64,000 nucleotides of DNA. Source: Pelobates cultripes (lineage: Eukaryota > Chordata > Amphibia > Anura > Pelobatidae). Location: the NCBI GenBank assembly GCA_933207985.1, contig OW240913.1, forward strand, positions 357,685,125-357,749,124, given 5' to 3'. The number at the start of each line of letters is the position of its first letter. Position 1 is the stretch's first letter. The translations under genes were made by a program, and so were the position numbers. The notes below the pieces were generated by a model that saw only the letters and a program-made list of their open reading frames with translations, had not been told where the DNA came from and did not search any database. Of the stretch, positions 44,473 to 59,584 are shown piece by piece.

Positions 44473-46438
44473 ATCTAGGTTAACTTAAAGTTAGGTGAAC
44501 TTTGAGGAACATTCTGGACACTAACTCAGCTTAAGTGTATTTGGTAGGCTTTCACCTTATATTCATGCTAGATATCAATATGATGTGGACAAAGTATAAC
44601 TCAATTATTCAAAACGTGTAAGTCTGTGTCTGCTATATGGAGGACATGCAGTGTTAGTTCCACTTTATAAAGCTTTAAAAGGTGAATAAATGTTATTACT
44701 GAATTTTCTGAAGAAGCTGGTACCATTATATTTGCCCTGAGATATGGAGTCACCCAGGGCCAAATTTACCATGAGGCGGAGTCGGCACCTACCTACAGGC
44801 ACCTGACCACTAGGGGGCACCTGTTTTCAGTTATTATAGTTATATTTAAAATTATTCAACCACCATTGACAATCAGGTTTATTGTAAAATGTACAGACTT
44901 CCAAATGCTTCAAGTGTTTTCACCATATATAATAAAGTATCATTTTATTTTTACTAATTGGTGTGCAGTGGGTATTTTGTAAGTATTTGTGTTTTGGCCA
45001 CAAGGGTAGTGGTCACCCCATTTTATTCAACCATTCCATATACTTTCAGTCTGTACTAGGATGTGTGCTCCTCCTTATATTGACGACCCCATTACTCCAC
45101 TAGAGGTTGAGTTTTCTGTTGATATTAATAGCAATTACCTTGTGCAAGCTTTGCTCCATTTAGTAAATGATTCTCATGTGAGACTGATGCACCATGTGAA
45201 AAGTCATTTTTTTCTTTCTAATATAGTAATTTCCATGTTCAAATAGCTGTAGTTTTGCTACAAAAAAAAATTCTACTTCCCCTTAGCCTCGCTACCCTTT
45301 TCTACAAAACGCCTTTCTGATTGGGAAGTACGCAGTCTAGCTCAACTGATAAGATCACTTATACTTATATTGTTTTAATAAACAGGAAAGAGGCAGATAG
45401 TAATAGGACAGTGATTGGCCATGTGACATCTACAAGTCATCTCATATGGGTCTCTCATTGGCTGAGTATGAGTACATACTCAGAGTACTTCTAAAATGGT
45501 TGATTTAATGGAAAAGGGGGTGTAGATAACTGAATGATGTCAAACTTCCAATTACGTTGTATGATAAAGGCAATAACTCTCTGCTAGACACAAGCTACAT
45601 GAAAAAGAAAATTATGAGTGATGTATTCCAACTATAGATGGAGGGAAAAAAACATTCTACAGTCCTGCTGAAAGTACTCATTATTATAGTGATTGGATAA
45701 CCGTGAAAAACATGGCATTATAATGTGTAACCTTGACTTAAAGAAAATACATATTTTAACAGTGACTGCTCTATGAGTGAATTTCCTCTGCACTAATTTA
45801 AGGAACGTTATAATGTCAACCAAACACCAAAATGTCATAAACTTTAAATGCTGTCTTTCTGCTAAAAAACATTTATTTCACTGTTTTGACATTTATCGTA
45901 TAGTCATGTAGCACTTTTAGTCAAACAACCAGTGGAACATGATAGAAAATGATGTTAAGGTCAGTGAAAGTTTCTATACTATAGTGAATAGCTTTTTGTA
46001 GAAAATGGAATACTTTGCTAAAAGTACGTAGAAACCTTTATTTTGTTTGTTATTTTAGTGGTGTGTTTACTTGAAGCAGTGACTGAAAGGAATGCATCGT
46101 GTGTTATGAACACTAGGTTTGCATTATCTATTATTTACAAAATGGAAAATTATTTTTTGTTCCATGAAAAGAGCAAATTAGATGAAATATTTGGAAGTGA
46201 ACTTGTGCTGCCATCAGAAATATTGGGGTCCCTTGCAAAATTACAGTCTGGGTACCCCATAATACTCTCTGAAACACAGATATGCACTCACAGAGACACA
46301 CACATTATCACACATACACTGCAGAAACAGCAATACATATTCACAAACAAAAACATACGTAGATACACATGTCAGGCGCAAACACTGATACACACTGGCA
46401 AAAGTGGTAGATAGATAGATGGATAGATAGATAGATAG
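44473..46438. other. Unit 2 counterpart of 17246-19211
   Basis: Intron with the dispersed repeat at about 44832-44932. It shows several single-base differences from unit 1 (for example in the counterparts of 17672, 17798, 17826, 17957 and 18450). Confidence 0.6.
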
Positions 46439-47367
46439 TGTGACAAAGTGCCCTTCGCCACTTGTGCCTGGAATGGAATACTGGCTAGCCTCCTGCCTAC
46501 CGACTATGGCCCCTGTGCTGATAGCTGTATTTTACCCTGCAGAAAGGTTTATTTGTGTATTTCTGCCGGGGCGTTCAGGACTTTCAATATGTGAGTAGTG
46601 CTGCCATGGAGCTTATTCGTGTAACGAAAGACTATGGAAAAGACTTTGGCTCCATGGCGATTGAACTGTATGTATGTGATCTGAGCGCCATTCTGTAATA
46701 ATGTGCACTCAGATCTAAGCTATCTGGGGATATGTTGCATGTATATGTTTTATGTAGTAATTGTAACAATGTGTAATTTTATCACTTTTTGAAACCATGT
46801 GGTTAATGAAGTCTTGCCTCTGTCCTGGGAGATAATTTGATTACTTCCCAATTATCTCCAGGATAGAGAGGAGGGATTGTGATGTCACTGTGGGAGTGTT
46901 TTGTTTGTATTGTCTATGATTGGCTAATATCCAATATGTGTTCCATTGTTCCATCAGGTCCCCTAGGGGAGTGTCCACCTGGTGGACACTTGCATAAATA
47001 CTGAGCAGGTAGCCCTCAATAAACCAGACCTACTTGCACCTTTCTTGAAGCCTTGGCTCATGCTTGGGGGAAGGGATACCTACACTCTGGGAATTGCTAT
47101 AATCACTTGCTCCCCAGAGTAAGCTCTTGTAAGACCTTGATTTGTTCCTGCTACGTTCTCTGGATTTAGGAGAGGTTCACCCACTGGGAGCTGGATCCTG
47201 GTCGTGGATCCAGGGTGGGTAAGAGGCGGCGAGACCCCGGCGCAGCTGCATCGCTGGAAGTGGGGTCCGCAGTGCTGATGGTGTCGGTTGGAGTGTTCGG
47301 AGTCCTCGGCAAGTGCTAGGAGCATCGATTGGCGGAGGTACTCAGTCGGAGTGCCAGCGGTCCGTCA
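46439..47367 (+). mobile_element. Solo LTR, copy 2
   Basis: Same 929-bp LTR as 19212-20140, between GATA runs; the right GATA run is 8 bp longer than in unit 1. One base change seen (ttgcttgta to ttgcatgta). Confidence 0.75.
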
Positions 47368-48873
47368 TAGATAGATAGATAGATAGATAGATAGAGTGGT
47401 GCTAGGGTGGAAATGAAGCTAACAATGCTGCTAAGTAAGGGACCCACTCCATGACAGATAGTCAGTGGTTGGGGAGATATTTCTTGGTCAGATTGCATAG
47501 TTAAATAATCTGATAGAGAAGATCTCTTAATGTAGCAATGCCAGTATCTCCTGATGTCGACTGTGAGTGAACTGTCCAGCTTTGGTATCTACTTAATCTA
47601 ACATAGCATTATATCACACAAAATACAAAATATATGAATGTGATATAGTTAAGAATTTTTCTTCTGATAAAGATTTCTTATTTTAGGTTGTGTGTGTTTG
47701 GTGTGTATGGATGTGTTTGTATATGTGTGTGTGTAAATATGTGTGTCTGTGTATGGATGTGTGTGTGTTTGTGTGCGTGTGCGAGTGGATGTGTTCATAC
47801 AATAATATGTTTGTTATTGTTTGGTTTGTCAATAATTCTATTACTGATTACTGATGTACTGTAGAGAATATCTAACATTGTGGCTGAACTGATCATCTAT
47901 ATAATATTTTAAGATAATTACTAACATGAACTGCATTTCATATTGATTAAATATTATAAATAGTATCCTTACATTCATTCTCATAGAAACTGATACATGC
48001 TGTCTGCGTGAACACAGACCTAGCAGACTCCAGAAGCCACAAATACTCAGGAAATTATCTGTTACTAAAAATATGCCATTTGTTTTTTTTCTTTCACGTT
48101 TCTGTTTTAATATTTAATGATTTCTCTTGACTGTGACATAGCAACTTGTAGAGTCCCATTGATTTCTTAGAGGAATACCTTCTTCAGTAGTCTTAAAAAC
48201 ATTGATTATGTCATTCGTTATTGAATAGTTTCTGAATGTCACTCATCTGTATGACCGGTATGGATCGTTTATCATCAGCAGACTTTTCATTTACCAGTTG
48301 TAAAGCTATATAAGAAGCATGTGTAAAAATAAATATGCTAAATCCTTTAGTCAAATTACGGGGTTCCATTCAGTAAACAGCAAGTTGTGGTGTCATGAGA
48401 ACTGACGTAACAAATGAAGGTCAAAATACAATAAAAATCTGCAGCTGAAACAATTTAGCAACTTGGCTATTTTAGTTTAATTCTTGTAATTCACATGTAA
48501 CCAGTGTAAATATATTTTGTCAAAATTCAGCCGTGTTTTTATTTTCAGGTGCAATCTTCTGTTTCTTTATCTGTTTAACTGAACATCATAACTAAATGAT
48601 GTATATTTTATCGAGTAAACCAATCGTAAACACATGCATCAATACCACATGAATTACAACTTGTAGAAGACAAGATAATGGATAGTGCATTGTGTGTTTG
48701 CAGAAGCAGCCGCTGTAAGGTAAAACATGCAAATCTAACAAAGAAGATGATGTGCAAAATAAAAACTAAATCTGAAAAATAAATGTTGCAATGGATTTAG
48801 GGAAGAAAGCAGAAACAGAATGTGAGTTCCTGGTTGGAATATGAGAAAGCCGGATGATAAGAATGGACTAGGT
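47368..48873. other. Unit 2 counterpart of 20141-21650
   Basis: Contains the TG microsatellite (47686-47795). Near 48355 about 15 bp present in unit 1 (cacctaatttatac region) are missing, and near 48557 three bases are gained. Confidence 0.65.
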
Positions 48874-49591
48874 CAGGGGTAGGTCAAGGTGTCTTTGCAC
48901 GGCACTCAAGGCTGCTAGAGCCAAACAGGCTCTGGCCTATCAGGAGTCCCAGTAAAACTTCAGATATCTGCTAATACGAAAAGGTGGTGAAGGACAATCC
49001 TCAATTTATGCATTGCAGCACATAGAGGAAGTTATCTCGGATCTGTAGTAGAGAATTCTGCAGCTGCTGTAGCAGCTCCTGTCCTTGACCTATACCAGGC
49101 CAGCCTGGTCCCCACTGGTACCCAGGGAAGCCACCCTCACTACTAGATATACACAGAAATGCAGAATAACCCTCCCCTCATACAAATAATATGAACAGCC
49201 CACAAACAAACACACAATCCGCACAAACGTAACCCGCTAACAATACACATACATGCATACAACCCCACATGCATCCTCTCACATGCAATGCCCCAAACAG
49301 CCCCCACACAAACACAATGTGACATTCATCCACACACAATTCCACAAGCAGCCCCCATACACAGCCCACATTCATATGTATCATACACGATACCATAAAC
49401 TACTAATGAACATATACAATATAATAGCTCCTATACGCACAAATACAACAATACGAAGCAATTACAGTAAAAATAACACAAGCAGAATACGGCAGCATAC
49501 ACACCTCAATTTTAAAAAAATAGGACCGGCACGCTACGGGACATCACAGTCCTATATCGGCACAGTGCTGCTAAAAGGTTGCCTACCCCTG
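48874..49591. mobile_element. hAT-like element with perfect 8-bp target duplication, copy 2
   Basis: Same element as 21651-22368 with the same gactaggt flanks. Confidence 0.9.
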
Positions 49592-52310
49592 GACTAGGTC
49601 ATTCTATTGGTGTATGTGATGTATATACATTACATACAATTCATACACTTATGAATAATTAATACAATTGACAACAGGCTAAAACAGAACAATTAACATG
49701 TTAAGTAGAGAAAATTTTAAAAAGTGAAAAACAAGTGGTGATCGGAACCTGATAATCTAGACCACACATTTTAGCCACTAAAACATAGCCAGTTACAGAT
49801 TCCTAGAGAGCTTCAAATGCATTGCAGATTAACCAGAGGAAATTGATCCAGAAATCATGGAAATATACCACACTCCCATTCCACAGGTAAAGCATACCCC
49901 CCAACTCTGGCATCCCGGTGGGTGGAGGGTAAAGGCAGTGGGTCAAAGGGGAAGAACCATACGGTGGTGGACCCACTAGGCTGCTTGCCTGTCATCTATG
50001 GGAAGACCCTGCAGGGAGCTCTGCTTCAGTGTCCTGAACATAGTGTGTGCACGTCTAATGATGCACTCACACTATGCTTGTAGGGAACAGTTCTCTGGTG
50101 TCCCCAAAAGCAAGACACCATGGGACTAAGTCGGGACTGTCCTGTTGAAATTGGGACAGTTGGGAGGCCTGGTAAAGGCAATGCATATGTTTCTGTTAGA
50201 CGTCCTATGTAGGCAAGACATGGATAAATTGATAGCTTATCACCCTCAAACTATATAGAGGGAGTAATTCAAAGATTTTTGATGATAGGGATTTCTCTGT
50301 GATATAATGTTACATCAGGTCGGTGATCAGAGCTTTTTGTGTAATTTTTGAATTATCTTTTCATTTTGCAGCTGTGTTATTTATGTTAATAAATATTAAA
50401 ACCAGTAGGTCACATTTCTGAGATTTACCTTTCTTATTACTCTACCAATCCATTAAAAAGAGACTGCAACATGCGGTAATAAGGTTAAATTAAGTTGAAG
50501 CAGGACAGAGTTGAGAAAAATATAACTACTGCAATTCAAATGGAAAAGTTAAATATTAAAGGAACACTTCAGTGTTACAAATACAAAGATGTATCCCTCA
50601 CACGTCTAAAGTGTCTCTCTGCCCATGCCACCTCCTCCCCACCCCTGTCCATGAAAGGGTTAAAAAACCCTTTCAGTCATTTGCCTGATTCCAGTGCCAA
50701 TGTCTTTCAGTGCTGGGTTGAGCTCTTCCTCTGCTGATGTCAGCCGATGGGGGGAACCTAAAGCACATGCGTGGGGAGCAGTAGGCCTTTCCTATGACTC
50801 AATGTTTTTCTATGGAGATTTAGAAGATGCTAGATGTCCCTTAATGCAAAGCGGGAGGAACGTCCAGCATCAGTTCACAGAGTCAAACTCTGTGAAACTA
50901 CAGGAAGTGCCTCTATCGACTGTCTGGGAGACCGCTACTAGAGACAGTCTTAGCACTGCAACGTATACTATACTATAAAACTACAGTGTTGTACATTGTA
51001 GGGTTATGGGGACAGGAACATTGCAATAAGATTAAGTTGTCTGGTTGCCTATAGCATCCCTTATATATTAAAACACAGCTTAACTGAAGTAATGACGTGT
51101 TAATGTTTTGAATAATGGTGACAATTTAAGTTACTTAAAAACTCCCCCACTGCCATTTAGAGATATATATTTATTATATTTGCTAAATAATTCAGTTGTT
51201 TATGCACATTTCAATAGGAAATTCCTCACACCGCGGTCCACTGTTTACAATTATCATGTTTTTGAGTGATGGCAGAAAACGATCACACGTAAACATGTAA
51301 AAAGGTTTTGTACTAGTACATTGTGACATGTTTACCAAGTCTTTCAAATGACATTTTGTATAGTTACATTTAATGAGAATGGAAACGATATACACTTTCT
51401 ACGTGGTTCATCTTCAAAGGAGTTGCTGAGAAAACAAACGTGAAAAAATAAACTCAGACTATTTCTATTTTTTAATTCAAGACCAAACACTTTTTCTCTT
51501 TAGTTTCTATAACATTACATTCACTTTTATGAAGGCTCATATTGGACTTGCCAAAACAAAGTGTGTGTGTGTTTGGAGATTTCACACTGAATGTTAATGT
51601 AAATAACCACATGTCTACTGAATTTATGAGGATATCCTGCAAGCTTAGGTTCCAACATTTGATGAAACAGCTTAAAAGAACACTATAGCGTTAGGAATAC
51701 AAACATATAGATGTAGATTCAGGGCCCCCCATAAATAAATTTGTACTTATATTGTTTCCAGCACTGAGACTCATTCCATCCAGCTGCCTGCTCCACCTCC
51801 TGCTCCACCCTCCAGCAGGCTGTCTCCTCTTCGTCTTCTTATTCAATCCAATTCTTTTTATAGAGATGCATTGTGGATGAGAAATGCATGCGCGAAAAGC
51901 ATCTCTCGCTTCCAATCAAATGCTTCTCATAGGATCCAGTGCTACTCGTACAGAAGTATATACGATGAACGTCAAAGAACCAAATTAGACATTGTTCTTG
52001 ACATGGAAGCACCAGCTAGTGGCGGTCAGGAACATTGTTGTATCTCCACAATGGCAATGTTTTACACTGCATAACAAAAACTACAGGGCCAGTGCAACCA
52101 GACCATTTCATTGAGATGAAGGGGTCTTGGTGAGTGCAGTGGTCCTTTGTATTTTAAAGTAATATAAACTCACCACAAATAGTGGGTTTCTTCCAACCTC
52201 ACTTCCAAAATCAATTCCTCTCTGAAGGAAGGGGCCACTAACTGTTGTAAGCAAATTATTGATTGCAAACTTATTTATGTTGTAAATCTGAAATTAGCAG
52301 TGCTGTAGCT
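49592..52310. other. Unit 2 counterpart of 22369-25087
   Basis: Holds the two TTAA MITEs (50556-51071 and 51672-52157) and otherwise unassigned intron. One change seen near 52130 (gatgagtg to ggtgagtg). Confidence 0.65.
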
Positions 52311-53357
52311 CAATGTTTCTCAACCTTTTATAGAGAAGTACCCTTGCAGGTCTAATAAGGATAGTAGTATAGTAGTAAATAATATTTTTTAAAATAAATA
52401 TGACAATATGAATATTTTGTACAGCTGTTATCAAAATTATTCAACCCCTATTGAAAACCAGGCTTATTGCCAAAATGTACAGACTTTCAGCTGTTTGCAA
52501 TGAGCAAATCAAACAAAAGCAATTGAAATAACTCAAGACAATAAATACCTCAAGTGGTTTCCCCAAATTCTACTGAAAATGCAATTTATAATGACTTCTT
52601 ATTGGTGGAATTACACACAGTTACACACAGAGGACACTGACATAAACACACACATTTACACACTGAGGACACTGTCACACACACTATGCACAGAGGACAC
52701 ACTCACTGTTCTCACCCTCACGGATTTGACACACACTGACAGACACACTGACAGTCATACACACACACACACATTCATTGGCTAACACACACACACAGAT
52801 AACACTGACACACAGTTACACACAAACACATACATATTTGCACACAGAGTACACTGACAAACGCACATTTACACACACTACATTGACACACACTTACACA
52901 CAGTGGAATATTACACACACACACATACACACACAGAGGACACTGACACACACATTTACAGACAGATGACACTGACACATGCATTTACACACAGAGGAAA
53001 CTGACACATATAAACACTCACTGACAGACACATTCTCACTGATTTAACTCACAGTGGCAGACATATTCACCAACAGACACACACACTAACTGACAGACAC
53101 ACACACACACACTCACTGATTTGACACACACTGACAGACACACACTAACTCACAAATTAATAACTCAGTACCTGGCATTACCTTAAGGCACTCGATGGAG
53201 CAGTGCAGGAAGATTTTGAAGAGTACAGCTTCCTCATCGACTCGGCCTCCATTCTTCCCCAGCCGGCGGCCACCTGGTGGCCACCTGGCCAGCTCTTGGC
53301 ATATTCTCTGACTGTGGTGTGTGTACCACTTGGGGGTAAGTAAATTGAGAAACTAAG
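52311..53357. mobile_element. hAT-like element with CA-rich minisatellite, copy 2
   Basis: Counterpart of 25088-26134, including the minisatellite (52608-53153) with no length change noticed. Confidence 0.5.
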
Positions 53358-54402
53358 CTGTAATCCAATCACTTGGTAATGTGCGTGGTGCTAGTTCAAA
53401 AGTTGTTCTCAGTTAATCTATGTATCTAAACTTCAATGAAAGGGTAAACATAATGAGCAAGATACTACTAGGCCCAACACATCACATAGGTCACACTTAA
53501 CAAAGGAAGAGGAATGGATGGATGTGTATTACATGACCTTTGATGTGGCTTGGCTTAACACAGTGACAGATAAGTAGTTTCCTGAAGAACAGGCAAGAAG
53601 ATAGTATAATAAAAAGTCCAAGAACAAGATAGTCTTGATAAAGTCTAAGAACAAGATAGCGAAGATACGATAGATGTTGTGAGCTTACCACTGTATGTTG
53701 ATTTTTTAATTTCATTATGATGACTTTGAATAAAGGGTTTTTTGATATGTTGAATGAGCAGTTGTTGATATACTGGGAGTATAGCCTATATTTTGTTAGT
53801 CTAAGAACAAGCTGAGGTTTAGGGTTACATAAAGGTACTTAAATTGTTAAACAAGACAGAGTCCAGGAGTAAGGAATTGAAAATGGTCAAGGAACTCGAC
53901 AAAGTAAAAATAGCAGGCGAATCATATGACAGACAAATGCACTGTCACAGAAACACAAAGGAAAACCATGACAAGGTACAGTACACCCTGCAGAATGGGT
54001 TTATATCGACTTAGAGAGCGTCTGATAGGCTGGCATTATTTATGCTAAGCCAAACAATGAGGGTTTAGGTTCAGACCAATAATGCAGGTACACGGGTGTC
54101 AATATTGATGCAAGAAAGCCCAGCATTCAAATGATAACAGAAAGACAATAATTGGGCAGTTTTTCTCATCCTCCTAACTCTAGAGAAAGTAGTTTTTCAA
54201 TCACGCAAGCAAATTCCTTAATCAGTCTAGTGTAAGTTTTTTACTTTTACCTTTTACTTTCACTCTGTATAATGTAATTCTTCATGTAGTTATAGAGTTG
54301 CTTGGTCCACCTTGTAGAAAATTACATATTCTATGTTCCTTTGTCTTATACATATTAGGGATAGATGTCTAATGGGTCAAAAAGAACAGATGGTAGTTTG
54401 CT
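53358..54402. other. Unit 2 counterpart of 26135-27179, nothing recognised
   Basis: Collinear intron sequence, no element recognised. Confidence 0.5.
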
Positions 54403-54869
54403 ATTCTTACTTACGTCTATCTTCTGTCCGTACTCCCACCTCTGATGCTCGCCTTCAAGACTTCTCGAGGGCTGCACTGTTCCTGTGGAACTCACTTCCC
54501 TCCTCCGTTAGACGCTCACCCAGTCTCCACTCCTTCAAAAATTCATTAAAAACCCACTTCTTCATAAAAGTGTATCAGTTAAACTGTTAATAGCTCCCGA
54601 CAGATTCCTCTCTTGGAACTGTCATTAGTCTAATAATATCCTTACCTTTTGTGTCACTTTACCCCACTCCCTCTAGCATGTAAGCTCATTGAGCAGGGCC
54701 CTCAACCCCTCTGTTCCTGTGTGTCCAACTTGTCTGGTTACAACTACATGTCTGTTCGTCCACCCACTGTAAAGCGCTGGGGGATTTGTTGAGCTATATA
54801 AATAATAACATAATAATAATAATAATAATAATAACATAATGATAATAACATAATAATAATAATAATAAT
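54403..54869 (+). mobile_element. L2-like LINE 3' fragment, copy 2
   Basis: Counterpart of 27180-27646, with the same coding remnant and (aat)n tail. Confidence 0.88.
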
Positions 54870-57312
54870 ATTCTGGAATGTGCTGTATAGGATTGGGTCA
54901 ATATGGCCAGAGTTTAATTTAAAAGTTATGAAGTACTTTTGTCTATAAAAGAACAGTGAACAAAGGACATGTGATCTTCATTCTTCTCTCCTGGTGTGTC
55001 ACTGGCTTGCTGATACAAAGACGACTACATCAAATCTCTCTCTATCTTTCTGTAATGTCGTTAAGAAATCCCATCTATTAAGTATATTATTCTTTGCTTT
55101 TGGAGTAGAATAAATGTAAAAGATCTAAAAGATTGCATATTAGTATTTTTGAGTGATAAAGATGTATATTAACATCAGACGAGCCATTAAATCAAGAAGA
55201 TATATGCATTAAAAATACTTATTTAATTCACCCTTAAACATATAAACCAGGTTATTACACACCTGGTTGAAATTTGGTTTTAAATGTATTAATCCTAACA
55301 GCCATAACAATGTACAAAGGCACTACAACTAGTGCCACAAAGAAAGTTACTAGATAGAAATGTATTTATTAATATATAGCTCTAACACTAACTAATTATT
55401 TTGGATCATTGACGTATGTTTAACCAATGTAAAAGGTACTCATTTACTTCACTTTTTGTTTTGACATTTGTGAGAGCGAAAAAAGGTCAACTTGATACTT
55501 ATTACTAAGACCTGTTTGAGTTTCATCCAGTGAAAAGCTAACCATGAAGTAATAGTAAATGAAAATAGTCAAAGAGTGAATATATGTTTTATGTTATTAA
55601 TTCTTATAAACTCCAGAAATCATAAATGATTAATGAAGAAGGAATAAAAAGGAAAATGTTACATTCATGCTTCTACTACGATAATGTTCAAGAATGCTCA
55701 TGATGCTTTATTATTTATAAAATATTTTACCAGAAAGGATACATTGAGCTTTCTCTCATTTTCAAGTATGACATTGCTGGTTATACATGAACTAACTTGG
55801 GCCAGACCTGATGGCAATCCTTAAGTGGTGGGGACAGATTCACAATTCACTAATGCTACTATGTTAATGGCTAGTATTACTAGCTTATTCAGAGATTGTT
55901 AGTTTAATTAGAACATCATGAATTGATGGACTACCATGATGGATTTTTTTTTTATCATGCTATTACTGTTAGCTTACAACCTCTTCCTATTTCTCCACAA
56001 ACCCGAGCATTGCAATATAATCTACATCTATATAACCTTAGATATTTGTTTCACTGTTATCTCAAATAGGTTGAGATAACCACCATGTTTTTGGCATCTA
56101 ACCAAGAAGGCATCTGTGTGATGATGGTCATGTAGGACCATCATTCTCCCACTTTAGACAAGCCAGACTCACTGGTATATCACAGTTCTATATGTTAATC
56201 TTCAAAGAGAAGGGAACATTTTATCTTATTTGACCTTTCGAATATCACAGTGGATTGTAACGAAACATTCACGTTCACATCACTGCTAGCTTTATCTCAT
56301 CGACTGAATATTCTAAGGTTGTCTATTACATTTTGTTTTTCATTTGTTCTACTTCTTCATACTGTACTGTGTTTGTTAAAGAACATAATAGTTAATCACT
56401 GACATAAGGCTGCAGGGTGCAAATAGAGCCTTCTTGTTAAATAGAGCTCTAAATAAAAATCTTGCCGCAGAGCATTCTCTATGGTAAATGAAAGCCACAG
56501 GAAACCCATTGTACTGGTTCTGTTCACAGTCATATTGTACCTAATGAAATAGCTATTTTCATGCAGTTATATATTTGTAATCTTACTGAAGCATAAAGGT
56601 TTTTTTTTCTCCATGTGTTCTGTGCTTACATTATCTAAAGCTATATGGTTTCTGCCTACTGCATGGTGAAATAAAAGAAATGCTCTATAGACCTACAGAA
56701 AAATCTATATTTCTCAATAGATTAGTACAACCACAGGGCATAAGACCATCAGCCCCATACCAGCCAAACAAAGAGTTAATATTCCGAACAGTTTCAACAA
56801 TAAGGAATTACAAGCTTAGCAAGGATTCAAATCCTGAGGTTCCCTGCTTTCCCAGAATCCTTTTTTTTTTTTTATAAAGTCAATTGATTATTCAGTTAAT
56901 TTGTTCTGCTTCAATGTCCTTCTGCTTTAACATCATCCCAGGCACTTTAAAATCCGTGCTTAAGTGGAAGTGTATTACAAATCAATATTTTTTTTTTGCG
57001 TTTCTGTGTCGGTTCTGTTTTAAACATCTTTTCCATTTGTTTGGATTATAGATTTTTTTTTTGAACAAGCGCCTAATTTGAATCTTATTGGGTAAACCTA
57101 ATCAATAAATACCTTAATCTCTATTTTTTCAATTATTTTTTTTATTTGCAAAAAAAAAAAGTGCTGAAGCCTGAAGGATATGTTTTCATACTGGAAATAT
57201 ACTGGGCTATAATGTAACATCTCATCTATTATTGAAATGTTTTTTTTGGGGGGGGGGGATTTAGTTGTAAACTGACATGGTATATTGGTATAAATAGAAT
57301 AAGATGTAAATT
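54870..57312. other. Unit 2 counterpart of 27647-30089, nothing recognised
   Basis: Collinear intron; one base change noticed at about 56677 (aaaataaatg to aaaagaaatg). Confidence 0.5.
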
Positions 57313-57899
57313 AGCAGTAGAAAGAGGGAAGTGCTCATACCATTGTACAGAACACTGGTTAGACCTCACTTGGAGTATTGTACGCAGTACTGGAGACCGT
57401 ATCTCCAGAAGGATATTGATACATTAGAGAGAGTTCAGAGAAGGGCTACTAAACTGGTTCATGGATTGCAGGATAAAAATTACCAGGAAAGGTTAAAGGA
57501 TCTTAACATGTATAGCTTGGAGGAAAGACGAGACAGGGAGATATGATAGAAACATTCAAATACATAAAGGGAATCAACATTGTAAAGGAGGAGACTATAT
57601 TTACAAGAAGAAAAACTACCACAACAAGAGGACATAGTCTTAAATTAGAGGGGCAAAGGTTTAAAAATAATATCAGGAAGTATTACTTTAAAGAGAGGGT
57701 AGTGGATGCATAGAAGTGCCAACAAGCTGAATTGGTAGAGGTTAACACAGTGAGGGAGTTTACGCATGTGTGGGATAGACATAAGGCTATCCTAACTATA
57801 AGATAAGGCCAGGGACTAATGGAAGTATTTAGAAAATTGAGCAGACTAGATGGGCCCAATGGTTCTTATCTGCCATCACATTCTATCTTTCTATGTTTT
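57313..57899 (+). mobile_element. CR1-like LINE 3' fragment, copy 2
   Basis: Counterpart of 30090-30676 with the same frame-breaking lesions. Confidence 0.88.
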
Positions 57900-58067
57900 C
57901 AAAAATTAGTTAATAAAATGTTTTCATCTGGAACATTTTTTTGAAAAGTTTATAATGGAACCAATGCTCCAACATATATCTATAGCTGGAACATGTATGT
58001 AATATCGAAATTTTGTATAAATTATATTTTGAAAATATAACTTTTTAATTTGTAATTTTTTTTTTAG

Positions 58068-58181
58068 GTGAAGAAGGTCGTCCAACAGGAAGGTTTTGAC
58101 AGACAAAAACGAGGATACAGAGACATCAACGACATTGATATTAATATGAATGATCCATTATTTACAAAGCAATGGTATCTG
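58068..58181 (+). CDS. PCSK2: PCSK2 exon B, duplicate copy (unit 2)
   Basis: Same 38-codon exon as the one at 30845, with the same ttttag acceptor and gtgagt donor and no base difference seen in the exon. It lies 27,223 bp downstream, inside the second copy of the tandem unit. If spliced after the first exon C (phase 1), its reading frame shifts and a TGA appears at the 11th codon. It can only be used in place of the first copy. It may represent the other haplotype rather than a second genomic locus. Confidence 0.9.
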
Positions 58182-59584
58182 GTGAGTACTTTATTGTTGA
58201 TTCCAATGGCTTGTTTTCTTACCGCACACAGCCGGGGGTTTCTATCTCGTACTGCCCATTTAAACAAATACAGCTTTATTCACAAAAGTGACACTTTAAA
58301 GTGAATTTGAAATTTAAGGCAAGATAGCCAAATTGGATACATTTTCTAAGTCAGTCATCCTTCCAGTTAGCTGGCATTAGCCTAAAGTTTGAAATCAACC
58401 GTAAATTCACTTTGAATTTAGACTTTTAAGAATAAAATAAAATAATGATTTTAATTCTTGCTCACTATAGTCCGGGGCTATTTACTAACATGAGAATTCA
58501 AAATTAATTTAAAATTAAAGTCCTGAGTAGCTTAACAGGTAGCTGACTTAGTGAATGTTTCCAGTTTTCTATTTTGACATTACATTTTAAATTCACATTG
58601 AATTTGTATTTCAATGAATAGAGCTGTACATGTCTCCGTGGGTGTCCTCTCCTTTTAATGCAGGTTGATTTGTAGTTCAGATCATTCAGTACTGTTAAAA
58701 CTGAGCTGTGTATGTATTTTCTGAAATGAAGGGTTATTGCTAAGGATGCAATCTTATGGTGCAGCATTTTGCAAAATGCATTTCACGAAAAAGCTATCAA
58801 GTATTGAGCATGCAAAAAATTCAGTAAGTTAATGAAGCCAAAAGCTATCAAATGCATTAAAGTTGTATTGGTACCTCAAATGTCCCTAAGGTTTCAAAAT
58901 GGGAGCAGGTAGGTAGCCACATTTCCTACTTGATCCTGTCCCACACACCTTGGACTCTGAAATGGGGACTAAGACTTAATAAAACAGGGAACTGCCAGGG
59001 CATATTGAGGATGGAATATTAGAACAACTCCTCATTCCCGCAGCCCACCTCCTCCCCATCCTCTTGGCTCTTGAATTGGAGTCAATGCTTATGAATGCTT
59101 TCCTCTGTGCATCTAGAATACAGATTACAGCACACCTTACTGCAATATAGAATCATTGGTACTGCGCTTTTCGGGTTAACGATTGCAGTTTATAGCTGAG
59201 AAATACATCTTAATTTCCTGTAAGAAAATAGACAATAATCTTCGATAGCTGTGAGCCATGCATTTCCCCATCCATACCTAATGGATTCATTATAGAGATT
59301 TCTTCTCCACGTCAATCATTTGCAATCTGTTTTTATTTTTAGGGTATTTTATTTGCAGGACTCGTAGCATTGTAAACATCAGAGATTTCCTTTTATCCCC
59401 AGCCATAGAATAAATAATGTACACATACGCAGACACTATGAATATTTTATAGGTAATCAAAGCTATAAAAAAATAATTATGCATGCATTATTTATAGATA
59501 TCCATTATAGGAAATATCTTTTTTTAATCAATTTTCTCTTCTTAAAAAAAATGTGGCGTTATATCATTTTGTTTTTTATATTAG